DNA of 8,310 bases from JAYXXU01 sp049301135 (GCA_049301135.1 JBAQKP010000240.1:1-8310); one strand, 5' to 3'. Shown: positions 1-6,701, counted from the first letter of the stretch. Made by a program: numbers and translations. Notes: generated by a model not told the origin, from the letters alone.

Positions 1-1265
1 CTGCTACTGTCTGCACGACGACTCTCGGGACGCGCTGACTGTCGTGCCGCCGCTTCTGCCAAAGGCTGCCAATCAATCGCCCATGCCCCGTCCACACTGA
101 CGCGAGGATCTTGGTTGATTTTTGCACTGAGCGCTTTGGCGGCAGCTTGACCTTTTTCAGGGCCAACCAACACCCGAACACCACGATTGGTCTGGCTGGT
201 CTGCACTTTATAGCCTTGCGCTTTAAGCTTGGCAGCCATCGCTTCCGCAGCTTCGAGATTGGCGGCCATACCAGCTTGCACCATCCACGGCTTTTCATCA
301 CCGTCTAGTAATGCACGGGCGCGCTCCGCCTCGAGTTTTTTGTTGGCTGCGGCCAAAGTTGCTTTGGCTTGTTCTTCTGCTTTGCGCTGGTCGGCTTCAG
401 CTTTTAGGCGCTCGGTTTCCGCTTTTTTAGCAGCGTCTTGCTCTTGTTTGGCACGCTTTTCATCGGCTTCTTTTTGCCGTTGTGCAGCAAGGGCTTCGTC
501 TTTCTTGCGTTGTTCAGCTTGCCGTTTTTCCTCATCACGCTTGGCTTTTTCGGCTGCTAAACGATCTTGTTCGCGCTGCTCTTGCTGCTCCTGAAAATTC
601 AGACGCGCTTGTTTGGCTTCCTCGGCACGCAGTTTGGCCTGATCGACCTCACGCAATGCCTGCTCTTGCTGACTGGCAGCTTGCGCTGCTTGCTCACGGG
701 CGCGTGCTTCCAGACGAGCGTTTTCTTCTAGGCGCTGCTGCGCTTGCGCGGTCAAGGCATCTGCCGTCGCACTTGCCGTTGGGTCGTCGATTTCGGGCGG
801 TGGTGGATCGGCGCTGTCAAGCAGGGCTTGTTGGCGTGCTTGCCGCCGTGCCAGTTGTTCAGCCTGCTCTTCAGCAGCACGGCGCGCAGCCGAGGCTTCA
901 GCCGCTTGTTGTGTGGCTAGAAACTCAGCGGTTTTGGCTTCTTGTTCTGCGACTTGGGTAGCGCGGGCGGCACGCTGCTCTTCGAGGAGCTTTTGCTCAG
1001 TTTCGACATCCATATCCAGCGGCCGCAGAGTGACTGCACTGTTCTCTGCAAAGGGATTTTGTTGCGTGCCATCCAAGCTGCTAAAATCCTGCTCGGTCAC
1101 TTCTGGTGCGGCCACGTCATCAGGATTGACGGCGGCGCTGCTCGACTGGTTATGTGCCAGCAACGCTTGCTGTCCATCACCATTCAGCAACAGCGCAGCC
1201 AGCAATGCCCCCCCACTGAGTAGCACCACACCGCCCATCCAGCGTTGTTTGTTATTTGGCGTCAT
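1..1265 (-). CDS. SPOR-domain membrane protein with long coiled-coil linker (DedD/FtsN-like), 3' end outside window
   Basis: This reading frame is open for 421 codons from ATG 1265 to the left edge, so the C-terminus is missing. A short cytoplasmic start is followed by one hydrophobic segment (residues about 9-27), giving an N-in, single-pass inner-membrane protein. Residues about 88-148 and 165-320 are very rich in Ala, Gln, Glu, Lys and Arg and look like coiled coil or long helix, broken by a Pro run at 154-157. A SPOR domain follows at about 325-400 (starts PWMVQAGM, later VRVLVGPEKGQAAAKAL). SPOR domains bind denuded peptidoglycan glycan strands at division septa, so a role in septation or envelope maintenance is likely. 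It overlaps folC by 14 nt; an in-frame TAA just upstream of the ATG fixes the start. E. coli DedD, in a similar folC neighbourhood, is about 220 residues, so the linker here is unusually long. The linker resembles TolA, but the SPOR domain argues against TolA itself. Confidence 0.88.
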   Translation of the reverse strand, partial: MTPNNKQRWMGGVVLLSGGALLAALLLNGDGQQALLAHNQSSSAAVNPDDVAAPEVTEQDFSSLDGTQQNPFAENSAVTLRPLDMDVETEQKLLEEQRAARATQVAEQEAKTAEFLATQQAAEASAARRAAEEQAEQLARRQARQQALLDSADPPPPEIDDPTASATADALTAQAQQRLEENARLEARAREQAAQAASQQEQALREVDQAKLRAEEAKQARLNFQEQQEQREQDRLAAEKAKRDEEKRQAEQRKKDEALAAQRQKEADEKRAKQEQDAAKKAETERLKAEADQRKAEEQAKATLAAANKKLEAERARALLDGDEKPWMVQAGMAANLEAAEAMAAKLKAQGYKVQTSQTNRGVRVLVGPEKGQAAAKALSAKINQDPRVSVDGAWAIDWQPLAEAAARQSARPESRRADSS

Positions 1266-2544
1266 GACTGTTTATTACCTCCCATACTGCTTCTAGAGTA
1301 TGAAATGAACCACACACCACAATTAAATCCTGCTCATCAGTGACCGCACATGCACCGTGTAAGGCGGCCGATAAATCAGGATAGTCTGTTTGGGCTGACT
1401 GCCCCAATGCTGCTTGTAACTGGGCTAAACTCGCCGCGCGTGACACACCCGATGGCAGTGCAGCAATATGCCAATGCGTCACGGTCGATTGTGCCACTGC
1501 AACCACTCCTTGAATATCTTTGTCTTGCAACATCGAAAACACCCAGTGGATCGCACGCACGGGCTGAGACTCGGCATAGTGTGCCAGTTGTGCCAACAAA
1601 AACTGCATACCATGCACGTTGTGCGCCACATCCAAAATCACCCGCCGACCGTGCCAATCACGCTGCTCAAATCGACCGGCCAACACAGCGTGTTGTAGTG
1701 CGTCTGCCAGAGCCGTTTGCTGCAGCGGCAGGCCGGTTTGGAAGGCTGCCGTCAGCGCCGCAGCAACATTGACCGCCGCCAGTTTAGGCAGCGGCAGGCA
1801 TAGCGTCAGTGCGGCCGAGGCATAATACAGAGCGTCCTGCTGAAGCTGCCAATGATAATCCTCAGCGGCATGAATCAGCCGACAACCGAGTTGTTGCGCG
1901 TGTTCGACAATCGGCAACGGCATGGCGGTCGGATCAGCATAAATCACCGGAATCCCCTGTCGCAGAATACCGGCTTTCTCGGCTGCAATCTGCTCAATCG
2001 TATCGCCCAACCAATCGGTATGATCCAGCCCGATATTGGTGATCACCGCGACATCTGGATCAATTAAATTGACCGCGTCCAAGCGACCGCCCAAGCCGAC
2101 TTCTAGCACCCAGACCTGACAGTTTTTTTTGGCAAAACTCACACACGCCGCCAGCGTGGTCGCTTCAAAGAACGACAGCGGCAAGCCACACGCCCGCCGT
2201 GCCGCATCGACCTGCACGAACGCATCAATCAAACACTGATCATCGACTGGCTGACCATTCATGCGCACACGTTCGTTAAAACGAACAATATGCGGCGATT
2301 GATACAGACCCACCGCATGGCCAGCCGCCCGAAAAATCTCAGACAACAGCGTCGTGGTCGAGCCTTTACCATTGGTACCCGCAACGGTAATCACCAGCGC
2401 ATCTGGCTGCAACACGCCAAGGTGCGCCGCAACTGGCCGAATACGCTCCAGACCCAAGTCAATCGCACTGACGTGCGTCTGTGTCCAATAATCTAACCAA
2501 GCGACCAATGGGGCTTGTGCGTCTGGCGCAAGTACGTCGTTCAT
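1252..2544 (-). CDS. folC: Bifunctional folylpolyglutamate synthase / dihydrofolate synthase
   Basis: A complete 430-residue protein of the Mur ligase-like FolC family, close to the usual length. It joins L-glutamate to dihydropteroate to give dihydrofolate, and adds further glutamates to folates, using ATP in the cytoplasm. The ATP-binding P-loop GTNGKGST is at residues 56-63, the folate-loop region SPHIVRFNERV at about 83-93, and the C-terminal-domain motif DVAHN at 305-309. The VLEVGLGGRLDAVN stretch is also typical of the family. The start at 2544 lies 25 nt after the accD stop. Upstream there is only a weak Shine-Dalgarno match (GAG about 11 nt before ATG), so translation may depend partly on ribosomes leaving accD. 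The 3' end overlaps the SPOR gene by 14 nt. The accD-folC-SPOR order is conserved in gammaproteobacteria such as Pseudomonas and Acinetobacter, where cvpA and purF usually follow. Confidence 0.96.
   Translation of the reverse strand: MNDVLAPDAQAPLVAWLDYWTQTHVSAIDLGLERIRPVAAHLGVLQPDALVITVAGTNGKGSTTTLLSEIFRAAGHAVGLYQSPHIVRFNERVRMNGQPVDDQCLIDAFVQVDAARRACGLPLSFFEATTLAACVSFAKKNCQVWVLEVGLGGRLDAVNLIDPDVAVITNIGLDHTDWLGDTIEQIAAEKAGILRQGIPVIYADPTAMPLPIVEHAQQLGCRLIHAAEDYHWQLQQDALYYASAALTLCLPLPKLAAVNVAAALTAAFQTGLPLQQTALADALQHAVLAGRFEQRDWHGRRVILDVAHNVHGMQFLLAQLAHYAESQPVRAIHWVFSMLQDKDIQGVVAVAQSTVTHWHIAALPSGVSRAASLAQLQAALGQSAQTDYPDLSAALHGACAVTDEQDLIVVCGSFHTLEAVWEVINSHDAK
1277..1283 (-). promoter_or_regulatory. 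Ribosome binding site of the SPOR gene, inside folC
   Basis: The minus strand reads GGGAGGT here, 11 nt before ATG 1265. It is a strong Shine-Dalgarno match lying within the last codons of folC. The spacing is slightly long, but no other start codon fits. It suggests the SPOR gene can recruit ribosomes by itself as well as through coupling to folC termination. Confidence 0.6.
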
Positions 2545-2569
2545 GACCCAATACTCATGGCAACAGGCT

Positions 2570-3451
2570 TCATGGCAAATTCATCAGCTTACGCAACAGG
2601 CGCTCGATACTGTCCTTCATCGCATGCCGATGCACGATCTGATCAATCACGCCATGTTCTTGCAAGAATTCCGCGCGCTGAAACGGCTCGCCCAATACCT
2701 CGCGCACGGTTTGCTCAATCACCCGTTTACCGGCAAAGCCGACCATCGCTTTGGGTTCGGCCAAATGAATATCGCCGATCATTGCCAGCGAAGCGGTCAC
2801 CCCACCATATACAGGATGGGTCAACACCACGATATACGGCAGACTGGCTTTTTTCAGGCGCTGAATCGCGGCAGTGGTACGCGCCATCTGCATCAAAGAC
2901 AACAAGCCCTCTTGCATACGTGCGCCGCCAGATGCCGCAAAACAGACCAGCGGCTGGCCACTGGCTAACGCGGTTTCGGCAGCCAGTACAAAGCGGTCAC
3001 CGACCACGCTGCCCATCGAGCCGCCCATAAAATCAAACTCAAAGGCACAGGCCACCAGCTCGACCGCACCAACACGGCCTTGCTTCACCAATAATGCCTC
3101 GGTTTCGCCGGTTTGTTGCTGTGCTTTACGCAAACGCTCTGGATATGGCTGACTATCGACAAAACCCAGTGGATCGGAGCTGACAAACTGCTGGCCGAGC
3201 TCTTGATAGACCTCATCAAAAAAACCGGCCAAACGATCCCGCGCCCGCATTTTCAGATGCTCATCACAGTGCGGGCAGACATACAGATTAAACGCCATCG
3301 CGGTGCGCGTGGTCACCGCATGACAGACCGGACATTCGACCGTCGGCTCAGTTTGTAACGCAGTCGGCGAAGCTGGCTCAGTCCGCACTGCAATACCCGG
3401 CACGGGACGCTGTAACCAATTGCCGGACAGCACCTGCACAGGCTCACTCAT
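2570..3451 (-). CDS. accD: Acetyl-CoA carboxylase, carboxyltransferase subunit beta
   Basis: A complete 293-residue protein. AccD pairs with AccA to form the carboxyltransferase that moves CO2 from biotin-carboxyl carrier protein to acetyl-CoA, making malonyl-CoA, the first committed step of fatty acid synthesis. The N-terminal zinc ribbon is intact, with Cys at 40, 43, 59 and 62. The crotonase-fold core carries FMGGSMGSVVGDRFV, the oxyanion-hole motif SGGARMQEG, and GFAGKRVIEQTVRE. The N-terminal 35 residues, with RPVPGI, are longer than in E. coli and resemble the Acinetobacter form, as does LTHPVYGGVTAS where E. coli has LTDPTMGG. The start codon shares the sequence ATGA with the trpA stop (4-nt overlap), which points to translational coupling. 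accA is not in the window. Confidence 0.97.
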   Translation of the reverse strand: MSEPVQVLSGNWLQRPVPGIAVRTEPASPTALQTEPTVECPVCHAVTTRTAMAFNLYVCPHCDEHLKMRARDRLAGFFDEVYQELGQQFVSSDPLGFVDSQPYPERLRKAQQQTGETEALLVKQGRVGAVELVACAFEFDFMGGSMGSVVGDRFVLAAETALASGQPLVCFAASGGARMQEGLLSLMQMARTTAAIQRLKKASLPYIVVLTHPVYGGVTASLAMIGDIHLAEPKAMVGFAGKRVIEQTVREVLGEPFQRAEFLQEHGVIDQIVHRHAMKDSIERLLRKLMNLP

Positions 3452-4251
3452 GTTAAGTCATCCAATGCTTGGCGCAACTCAAGGATTTTTTCAACCGCTT
3501 GCTGATGCGCAGTCGCTGCATCCACCTCACCAAACGGCTTGACCAACACCGTGCCGACAATTACCCCATCGGCCACTCGACCAACTGCTTGTGCCGTCGC
3601 CCGATCCCGAATGCCAAAGCCCACCCCAATCGGCAGATCAGTCCGTGCCCGAATCCGTGCAATCCGCTCAGCCACTTCATCTGTATCCAAGGCACTTGAA
3701 CCTGTGACGCCTTTGAGTGACACATAATAGACATAGCCACGTGCCGCTTTCACCACATGCTCAATCCGTGCATCACGGGTGGTCGGTGCCAGCAAAAAAA
3801 TCGGATCAAGCTGATATTTTTCAAAAATCCCTGCCACACTATCGGCTTCTTCGGGGGGCAAATCGACAAACAATAGTCCATCGACTCCAGCGGCCGCCGC
3901 TTGCTGACAAAACGACTCGTAGCCAATAATTTCAATCGGATTCAGATAGCCCATCAACACAATCGGCGTGTCTGGATCGGTTTGACGGAACTCCGCCACC
4001 ATACGCAACACATCCAGCGTACTGGTACCACCAGCCAAGGCGCGTTCGGCGGCCAGCGCAATCACTGGACCATCCGCCATCGGATCTGAAAACGGCAGAC
4101 CAAGCTCCAATAAATCCGCACCCGCCTCGACCATCGCATGCAGCAACGGCACCGTCACCGCAGGCGTTGGATCTCCGGCCATCACATAAGGAATCAACGC
4201 TTTACGTTGTTGAGATTTAAGTTGGGCAAACCGAGCAGCAATACGCGACAT
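3448..4251 (-). CDS. trpA: Tryptophan synthase alpha subunit
   Basis: TrpA cleaves indole-3-glycerol phosphate to indole and glyceraldehyde-3-phosphate; indole is channelled to TrpB. The 267-residue protein begins MSRIAARF. With this start the catalytic residues fall exactly at the classical positions, Glu49 (ELGLPFSD) and Asp60 (PMADGP), and the length matches E. coli TrpA (268). Other family signatures are VLMGYLNP, GLLFVDLPPEEA, IFLLAPTT, YYVSLKGVTG and PIGVGFGI. The frame is open further upstream (ATG at 4260 and 4290), but an AGGA 9 nt before ATG 4251 and the residue numbering favour 4251. It overlaps accD by ATGA. No trpB is adjacent: upstream is a DUF2804 gene on the same strand. In most bacteria trpB and trpA are neighbours, so the partner subunit must be encoded elsewhere, as is seen in some Moraxellaceae. 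Confidence 0.97.
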   Translation of the reverse strand: MSRIAARFAQLKSQQRKALIPYVMAGDPTPAVTVPLLHAMVEAGADLLELGLPFSDPMADGPVIALAAERALAGGTSTLDVLRMVAEFRQTDPDTPIVLMGYLNPIEIIGYESFCQQAAAAGVDGLLFVDLPPEEADSVAGIFEKYQLDPIFLLAPTTRDARIEHVVKAARGYVYYVSLKGVTGSSALDTDEVAERIARIRARTDLPIGVGFGIRDRATAQAVGRVADGVIVGTVLVKPFGEVDAATAHQQAVEKILELRQALDDLT

Positions 4252-4260
4252 CACAAACAT

Positions 4261-4264
4261 TCCT
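4261..4264 (-). promoter_or_regulatory. Ribosome binding site deciding the trpA start
   Basis: AGGA on the minus strand sits 9 nt before ATG 4251. It touches the alternative ATG at 4260 and lies downstream of the one at 4290, so it can only serve the start at 4251. Confidence 0.6.
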
Positions 4265-4271
4265 AGGCGTG

Positions 4272-4311
4272 ATCTAAAACAACCCTGCATAACACAGGCC
4301 GCTTTTTAGAT
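4272..4311 (-). promoter_or_regulatory. Inverted repeat / possible hairpin in the trpA leader
   Basis: Two perfect 8-nt arms, ATCTAAAA and TTTTAGAT (4272-4279 and 4304-4311), flank an inner pair CCTG/CAGG (4284-4287 and 4295-4298) with a 7-nt loop. In RNA made from the minus strand this could fold into a two-tier stem ending about 20 nt before the trpA start codon. It is not a classical terminator, as no T-run follows, and no Trp-rich leader peptide is present. It could be an operator palindrome, an RNA element, or chance in an AT-rich spacer. Confidence 0.4.
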
Positions 4312-4325
4312 GCAAAATAAAACCG

Positions 4326-4331
4326 ATTGTA
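4326..4331 (-). promoter_or_regulatory. Candidate -10 element of a promoter for trpA-accD-folC
   Basis: The minus strand reads TACAAT about 75 nt before the trpA start, preceded by a short inverted repeat GCGTT-T-AACGC. No convincing -35 box lies at 16-18 nt; a TTGCAC further up is spaced too far (22 nt). A promoter in this 136-nt spacer is expected, because trpA has no obvious functional tie to the upstream DUF2804 gene, but this placement is tentative. Confidence 0.3.
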
Positions 4332-4387
4332 GCGTTAAACGCCACTAAAAACAGTGCAAATTCTAAGTGCTGTTGACAGATCCAACC

Positions 4388-5470
4388 TCACCAACGGGCG
4401 TAATGCTTTTCGAGCAGGCCAAGTTTGCCGTGCCATGCAATCACCGCATGATTCGGCAATCGGATTTCACCTGACACCAAACCGACCCACTGCCGAAACC
4501 GACTCGCCACCAGCAGCGCATTGGTCGAATCCTGATGACAGCCATAGGTCTGTACCTGAATCTGCACCTGACCATCGGCACTATAGATGCGCCATGTTTC
4601 AGCATCTAATTGCACAAACAACACGGGCGGCAGTTCCAACGGCTGCCCGTCCAGCCACAGGGTATTTTCTGAGCCAAAACTATCATTCACCCCACTGGCA
4701 AAATTCAAACCTAGACGCCGACCATCTGGCAATGTGGCAGACACACTCAACCAATGCCATGCGGTCACATAACGTAATACTCCACAACTGTCATCCGTCG
4801 CCGCCGACCAGTTGGGCGTACTCAAATCCAACTGATAACCGCCCCAATCCAACATACCCACCATCGGCATTGCGGTGGCTTTTTGGGTATACGTCCAGCC
4901 CGTTGCGCCGGTCGGACTACACAACGCCAACGACTGACAGGCGCGCTGATCAATCGTCACATCTAAGCACAAACGCCGCTGTTGCCATGCCCGCACCCGT
5001 CGTTTGGCCTGCCGTTGATTGATTTCTAAGGTCAGGGGGGTCGAGCGAAAATCACTCGTCCCATAGTACGGTGATGGATTCAAGCGGGTATGATAAGCCA
5101 GCGGACGGGTGTGGCTGACACTCAAGCGCTGGCCTGAGCGATGATCATACAGATATAAAAACCCATGGCCTGCCCATGCCAGATCCACCATCGCCATCCC
5201 AATCATCAGATCCTCTGAATTGAGGCTGACAAAACGAAACTGCTTAAAGCCCAAATAACGCCGTAAACGCGAAGCGGGCTGACCAAATGGCGTCATATGA
5301 TCGAAATCTGCTGGGCGAATCTGCTTTGGCGGCTTCGGCCAACGACCAAACAACGGCTGGCCATCCTGCATCAACGCCCCATCTGCTGGGTAATCCAGCA
5401 TGCCGTCGCTGTTTGCGTTGCTCTGTGGGCTGTTGGCCTGATCCAGTGGCATCATCATATTGGCATTCAT
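4388..5470 (-). CDS. DUF2804 family protein of unknown function
   Basis: A 360-residue protein assigned to DUF2804 from its C-terminal half: WHWLSVSATLPDGRR at about 238-252, then a Gly-Asn-rich stretch (254-285) with GVNDSFGSENTLWLDG, then VASRFRQWVG at 321-330 and the terminal HYARW (356-360). No catalytic function is known for the family and I cannot give one. The composition (many Trp, Tyr and alternating hydrophobic residues) suggests a beta-rich fold; I see no signal peptide or membrane segment. The chosen start, ATG 5470, has AGGA 8 nt upstream. The frame stays open to a GTG at 5527, 6 nt from the araC stop, which would add 19 residues, and an ATG at 5479 is also possible. It lies just downstream of the AraC-type regulator on the same strand and is probably co-transcribed with it. 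Confidence 0.82.
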   Translation of the reverse strand: MNANMMMPLDQANSPQSNANSDGMLDYPADGALMQDGQPLFGRWPKPPKQIRPADFDHMTPFGQPASRLRRYLGFKQFRFVSLNSEDLMIGMAMVDLAWAGHGFLYLYDHRSGQRLSVSHTRPLAYHTRLNPSPYYGTSDFRSTPLTLEINQRQAKRRVRAWQQRRLCLDVTIDQRACQSLALCSPTGATGWTYTQKATAMPMVGMLDWGGYQLDLSTPNWSAATDDSCGVLRYVTAWHWLSVSATLPDGRRLGLNFASGVNDSFGSENTLWLDGQPLELPPVLFVQLDAETWRIYSADGQVQIQVQTYGCHQDSTNALLVASRFRQWVGLVSGEIRLPNHAVIAWHGKLGLLEKHYARW

Positions 5471-5478
5471 ACTCAGCA

Positions 5479-5482
5479 TCCT
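5479..5482 (-). promoter_or_regulatory. Ribosome binding site favouring the 5470 start of the DUF2804 gene
   Basis: AGGA (minus strand) is 8 nt before ATG 5470. It overlaps the ATG at 5479 and so cannot serve that one. No comparable site precedes GTG 5527. Confidence 0.5.
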
Positions 5483-5533
5483 AAGCACCTGATTCAGTGC
5501 CAGTAAAATCGTGTTTTTAGCGATCACACTGCG

Positions 5534-6541
5534 TTAGTGTCTGCGCTGCTGATACGGTGTACGTCCAGTCCAGCGCCGATAGGCTCGGGTCAACGCACTC
5601 TGATCAGAATAGCCCAATAACGCCGCAATGTCGGTCAACTGCAAGCGATCATCCTGTAAATATTGCTCACACAACTGCAAGCGTACCTCGTCGAGTAGTG
5701 GCTGAAAACGCACGCCATGCTCCGCCAAGCGCCGCTGCAAGGTGCGAGGGGTCACATGTAACACAGCAGCCACTTGCTGCAACGTCGGCGCACCCTCACG
5801 GCACAACCGGATCAACAAGCGACGCACCTCTTGCAAAAACACATCCGTACGCGGCAACAACGCCAACGCTTGATTGGCCTGCACCTCTAAAATATCCAGC
5901 AACACCGCATCCGGCTGCCGCAGTGGCAAGCTCAAATATGCCATCGGAAAGCGTAAAAACGTATTGGGCTGGCTAAAACTCGGCACGCAACCAAAAAACT
6001 GCCGGTACGGCTGAAGATGACCGTCGTGCCAATGTGCAAAACCCACCGCCGTCATCGCCGCCTGTTGGCCGGTAATATTACGGGCAAACTGCACCACACC
6101 GGCCACACCGAGCTCAACAAACACCGCATCGGCGGCCGTCAGCAGCGGTGGCCACGACAACTCGATCTGATCACCAACCTGTCGAATCTGCATATCAATC
6201 GCATCATCCACCAAGCGACCATAACGATCCATCCGCACCAAGGCTTCGCCCAAGCTGCTACAGGCCAAAATCAAATAACCCAGCACCCCCAAGTGCGCCG
6301 CGCTGATTTGTTTCGCCAACTCCAAGCCCAGCGTCTGCTGCGGTACCTGTTGCTGCACTTGGCGTAGCATCGCACTAAACACCGTGCGCGACATTCGACT
6401 CTGACTGCCGCCCGCACGGGATGCTTGCAATAATAGCAACTGCTCGGCACTGAATAACTGCTCAGGTGTCAGCGCGGACTGATGTAAATACTCAATCAAC
6501 AACTGCACATACGTCGCTGCAACCAATGCATCATCGCCCAT
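5534..6541 (-). CDS. AraC-family transcriptional regulator, OruR-like domain architecture
   Basis: A 335-residue DNA-binding regulator. The N-terminal two thirds resemble the ligand/effector domain found in OruR- and VirS-type AraC proteins (Pfam PF12625, 'Arabinose_bd'), including the LGVLGYLILACSSLGEAL segment. The C-terminal AraC domain has two helix-turn-helix units: residues about 253-272 (TLQQVAAVLHVTPRTLQRRL) and about 302-324 (LTDIAALLGYSDQSALTRAY, then RRW), followed by GRTPYQQRR. The start at 6541 is chosen because GAGG lies 6 nt upstream; ATG 6553 in the same frame has no ribosome site. It is divergent from the diiron-protein gene and upstream of the DUF2804 gene, which are its most likely targets. 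Relatives respond to diverse small molecules, often lipid- or amino-acid-derived; the effector here cannot be read from the sequence. A near-consensus promoter precedes it. Confidence 0.93.
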   Translation of the reverse strand: MGDDALVAATYVQLLIEYLHQSALTPEQLFSAEQLLLLQASRAGGSQSRMSRTVFSAMLRQVQQQVPQQTLGLELAKQISAAHLGVLGYLILACSSLGEALVRMDRYGRLVDDAIDMQIRQVGDQIELSWPPLLTAADAVFVELGVAGVVQFARNITGQQAAMTAVGFAHWHDGHLQPYRQFFGCVPSFSQPNTFLRFPMAYLSLPLRQPDAVLLDILEVQANQALALLPRTDVFLQEVRRLLIRLCREGAPTLQQVAAVLHVTPRTLQRRLAEHGVRFQPLLDEVRLQLCEQYLQDDRLQLTDIAALLGYSDQSALTRAYRRWTGRTPYQQRRH

Positions 6542-6547
6542 GCACGA

Positions 6548-6551
6548 CCTC
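6548..6551 (-). promoter_or_regulatory. Ribosome binding site deciding the araC-type gene start
   Basis: GAGG on the minus strand, 6 nt before ATG 6541. It overlaps the alternative ATG at 6553, which excludes that one from using it. Confidence 0.6.
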
Positions 6552-6573
6552 ATCAGTAAAAATCATGTCGTGA

Positions 6574-6602
6574 TTTGTATAAAAAAAGGCAGCCGCTGTC
6601 AA
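6574..6602 (-). promoter_or_regulatory. Sigma70-type promoter of the AraC-family gene
   Basis: On the minus strand a perfect -35 TTGACA (6602-6597) is followed after 17 nt by TACAAA (6579-6574), a fair -10. Transcription would start near 6567, giving a leader of about 25 nt that just holds the GAGG ribosome site. The 16-bp palindrome at 6610-6625 lies 7 nt upstream of the -35 box, so a protein bound there would be well placed to touch RNA polymerase. Confidence 0.65.
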
Positions 6603-6609
6603 AACATTC

Positions 6610-6625
6610 TTGACCAAATGGTCAA
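6610..6625. promoter_or_regulatory. Perfect 16-bp palindrome, probable operator
   Basis: TTGACCA-AA-TGGTCAA: two perfect 7-nt arms around a 2-nt centre, in the divergent araC/diiron intergenic region. It lies directly upstream of the araC -35 box. This symmetric form is typical of sites for dimeric regulators such as TetR or GntR types. AraC proteins more often bind direct repeats, so either the local regulator or an unlinked one could bind it. Confidence 0.55.
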
Positions 6626-6639
6626 TACTCAGTTCATCC

Positions 6640-6658
6640 ACAGTGTATTGCACACTGT
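6640..6658. promoter_or_regulatory. Inverted repeat ACAGTGT-N5-ACACTGT, probable operator
   Basis: Perfect 7-nt arms at 6640-6646 and 6652-6658 with a 5-nt spacer. A further AGTGTG half-site lies at 6668-6673. The element abuts or overlaps the place where the -35 of the plus-strand promoter is expected, which fits a site for an activator or repressor of the diiron-protein gene. Confidence 0.45.
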
Positions 6659-6685
6659 TTAACCCCTAGTGTGTCCCAATACAAT
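6658..6685 (+). promoter_or_regulatory. Candidate weak promoter of the diiron-protein gene
   Basis: A -10-like TACAAT (6680-6685) is preceded at 16 nt by TTTAAC (6658-6663), a poor -35. A poor -35 next to an inverted repeat is what an activator-dependent promoter would look like. The position is about 30 nt before the gene, leaving a short leader that contains the GGAG ribosome site. Tentative. Confidence 0.35.
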
Positions 6686-6701
6686 ACTGTTCAGCCATAA
6701 C

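Larger units (their letters stand above)
6623..6693 (+). repeat. Repeated CAATAC elements in the divergent promoter region
   Basis: CAATAC occurs at 6623-6628, 6677-6682 and 6682-6687 on the plus strand and at 6645-6650 in reverse. Two copies are part of a longer direct repeat: CAATACT, then CA, then GTTCA (6623-6636), and CAATACTGTTCA (6682-6693), 59 nt apart. Direct repeats are the usual site form for AraC-family proteins, so these are candidate binding sites for the neighbouring regulator. The second copy overlaps the presumed -10 region of the diiron gene. Confidence 0.35.

Noticed and set aside
229..961. Long plus-strand open frames rich in Ala, Ser and Arg (229-594 and 482-961)
   Set aside because: They are antisense to the SPOR gene. 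The low-complexity Ala/Gln/Glu/Lys codons of its coiled coil leave few stops on the other strand. They show no recognisable domain or ribosome site.
2515..3030. Plus-strand open frame of 171 codons
   Set aside because: It is antisense to accD, whose minus-strand product is a clear full-length match to a conserved enzyme.
4252..4290. Longer trpA with 13 extra N-terminal residues, or a trp leader peptide starting at 4290
   Set aside because: The extension shifts catalytic Glu49/Asp60 away from their conserved numbering, the AGGA serves ATG 4251, and the extension contains no Trp codons as an attenuator leader would.
4347..4374. Possible Rho-independent terminator after the DUF2804 gene (AACAG / CTGTTTTT)
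   Set aside because: The stem is only 5 bp with a 15-nt loop and low GC, too weak to call.
4373..4378. TTGACA on the plus strand near the DUF2804 3' end
   Set aside because: No -10 sequence follows at 16-18 nt, and it would only drive antisense RNA.
4354..5022. Plus-strand open frame of 222 codons
   Set aside because: It is antisense to the DUF2804 gene, has a composition unlike a folded protein (many Thr, Pro, His and Ser) and no ribosome site.
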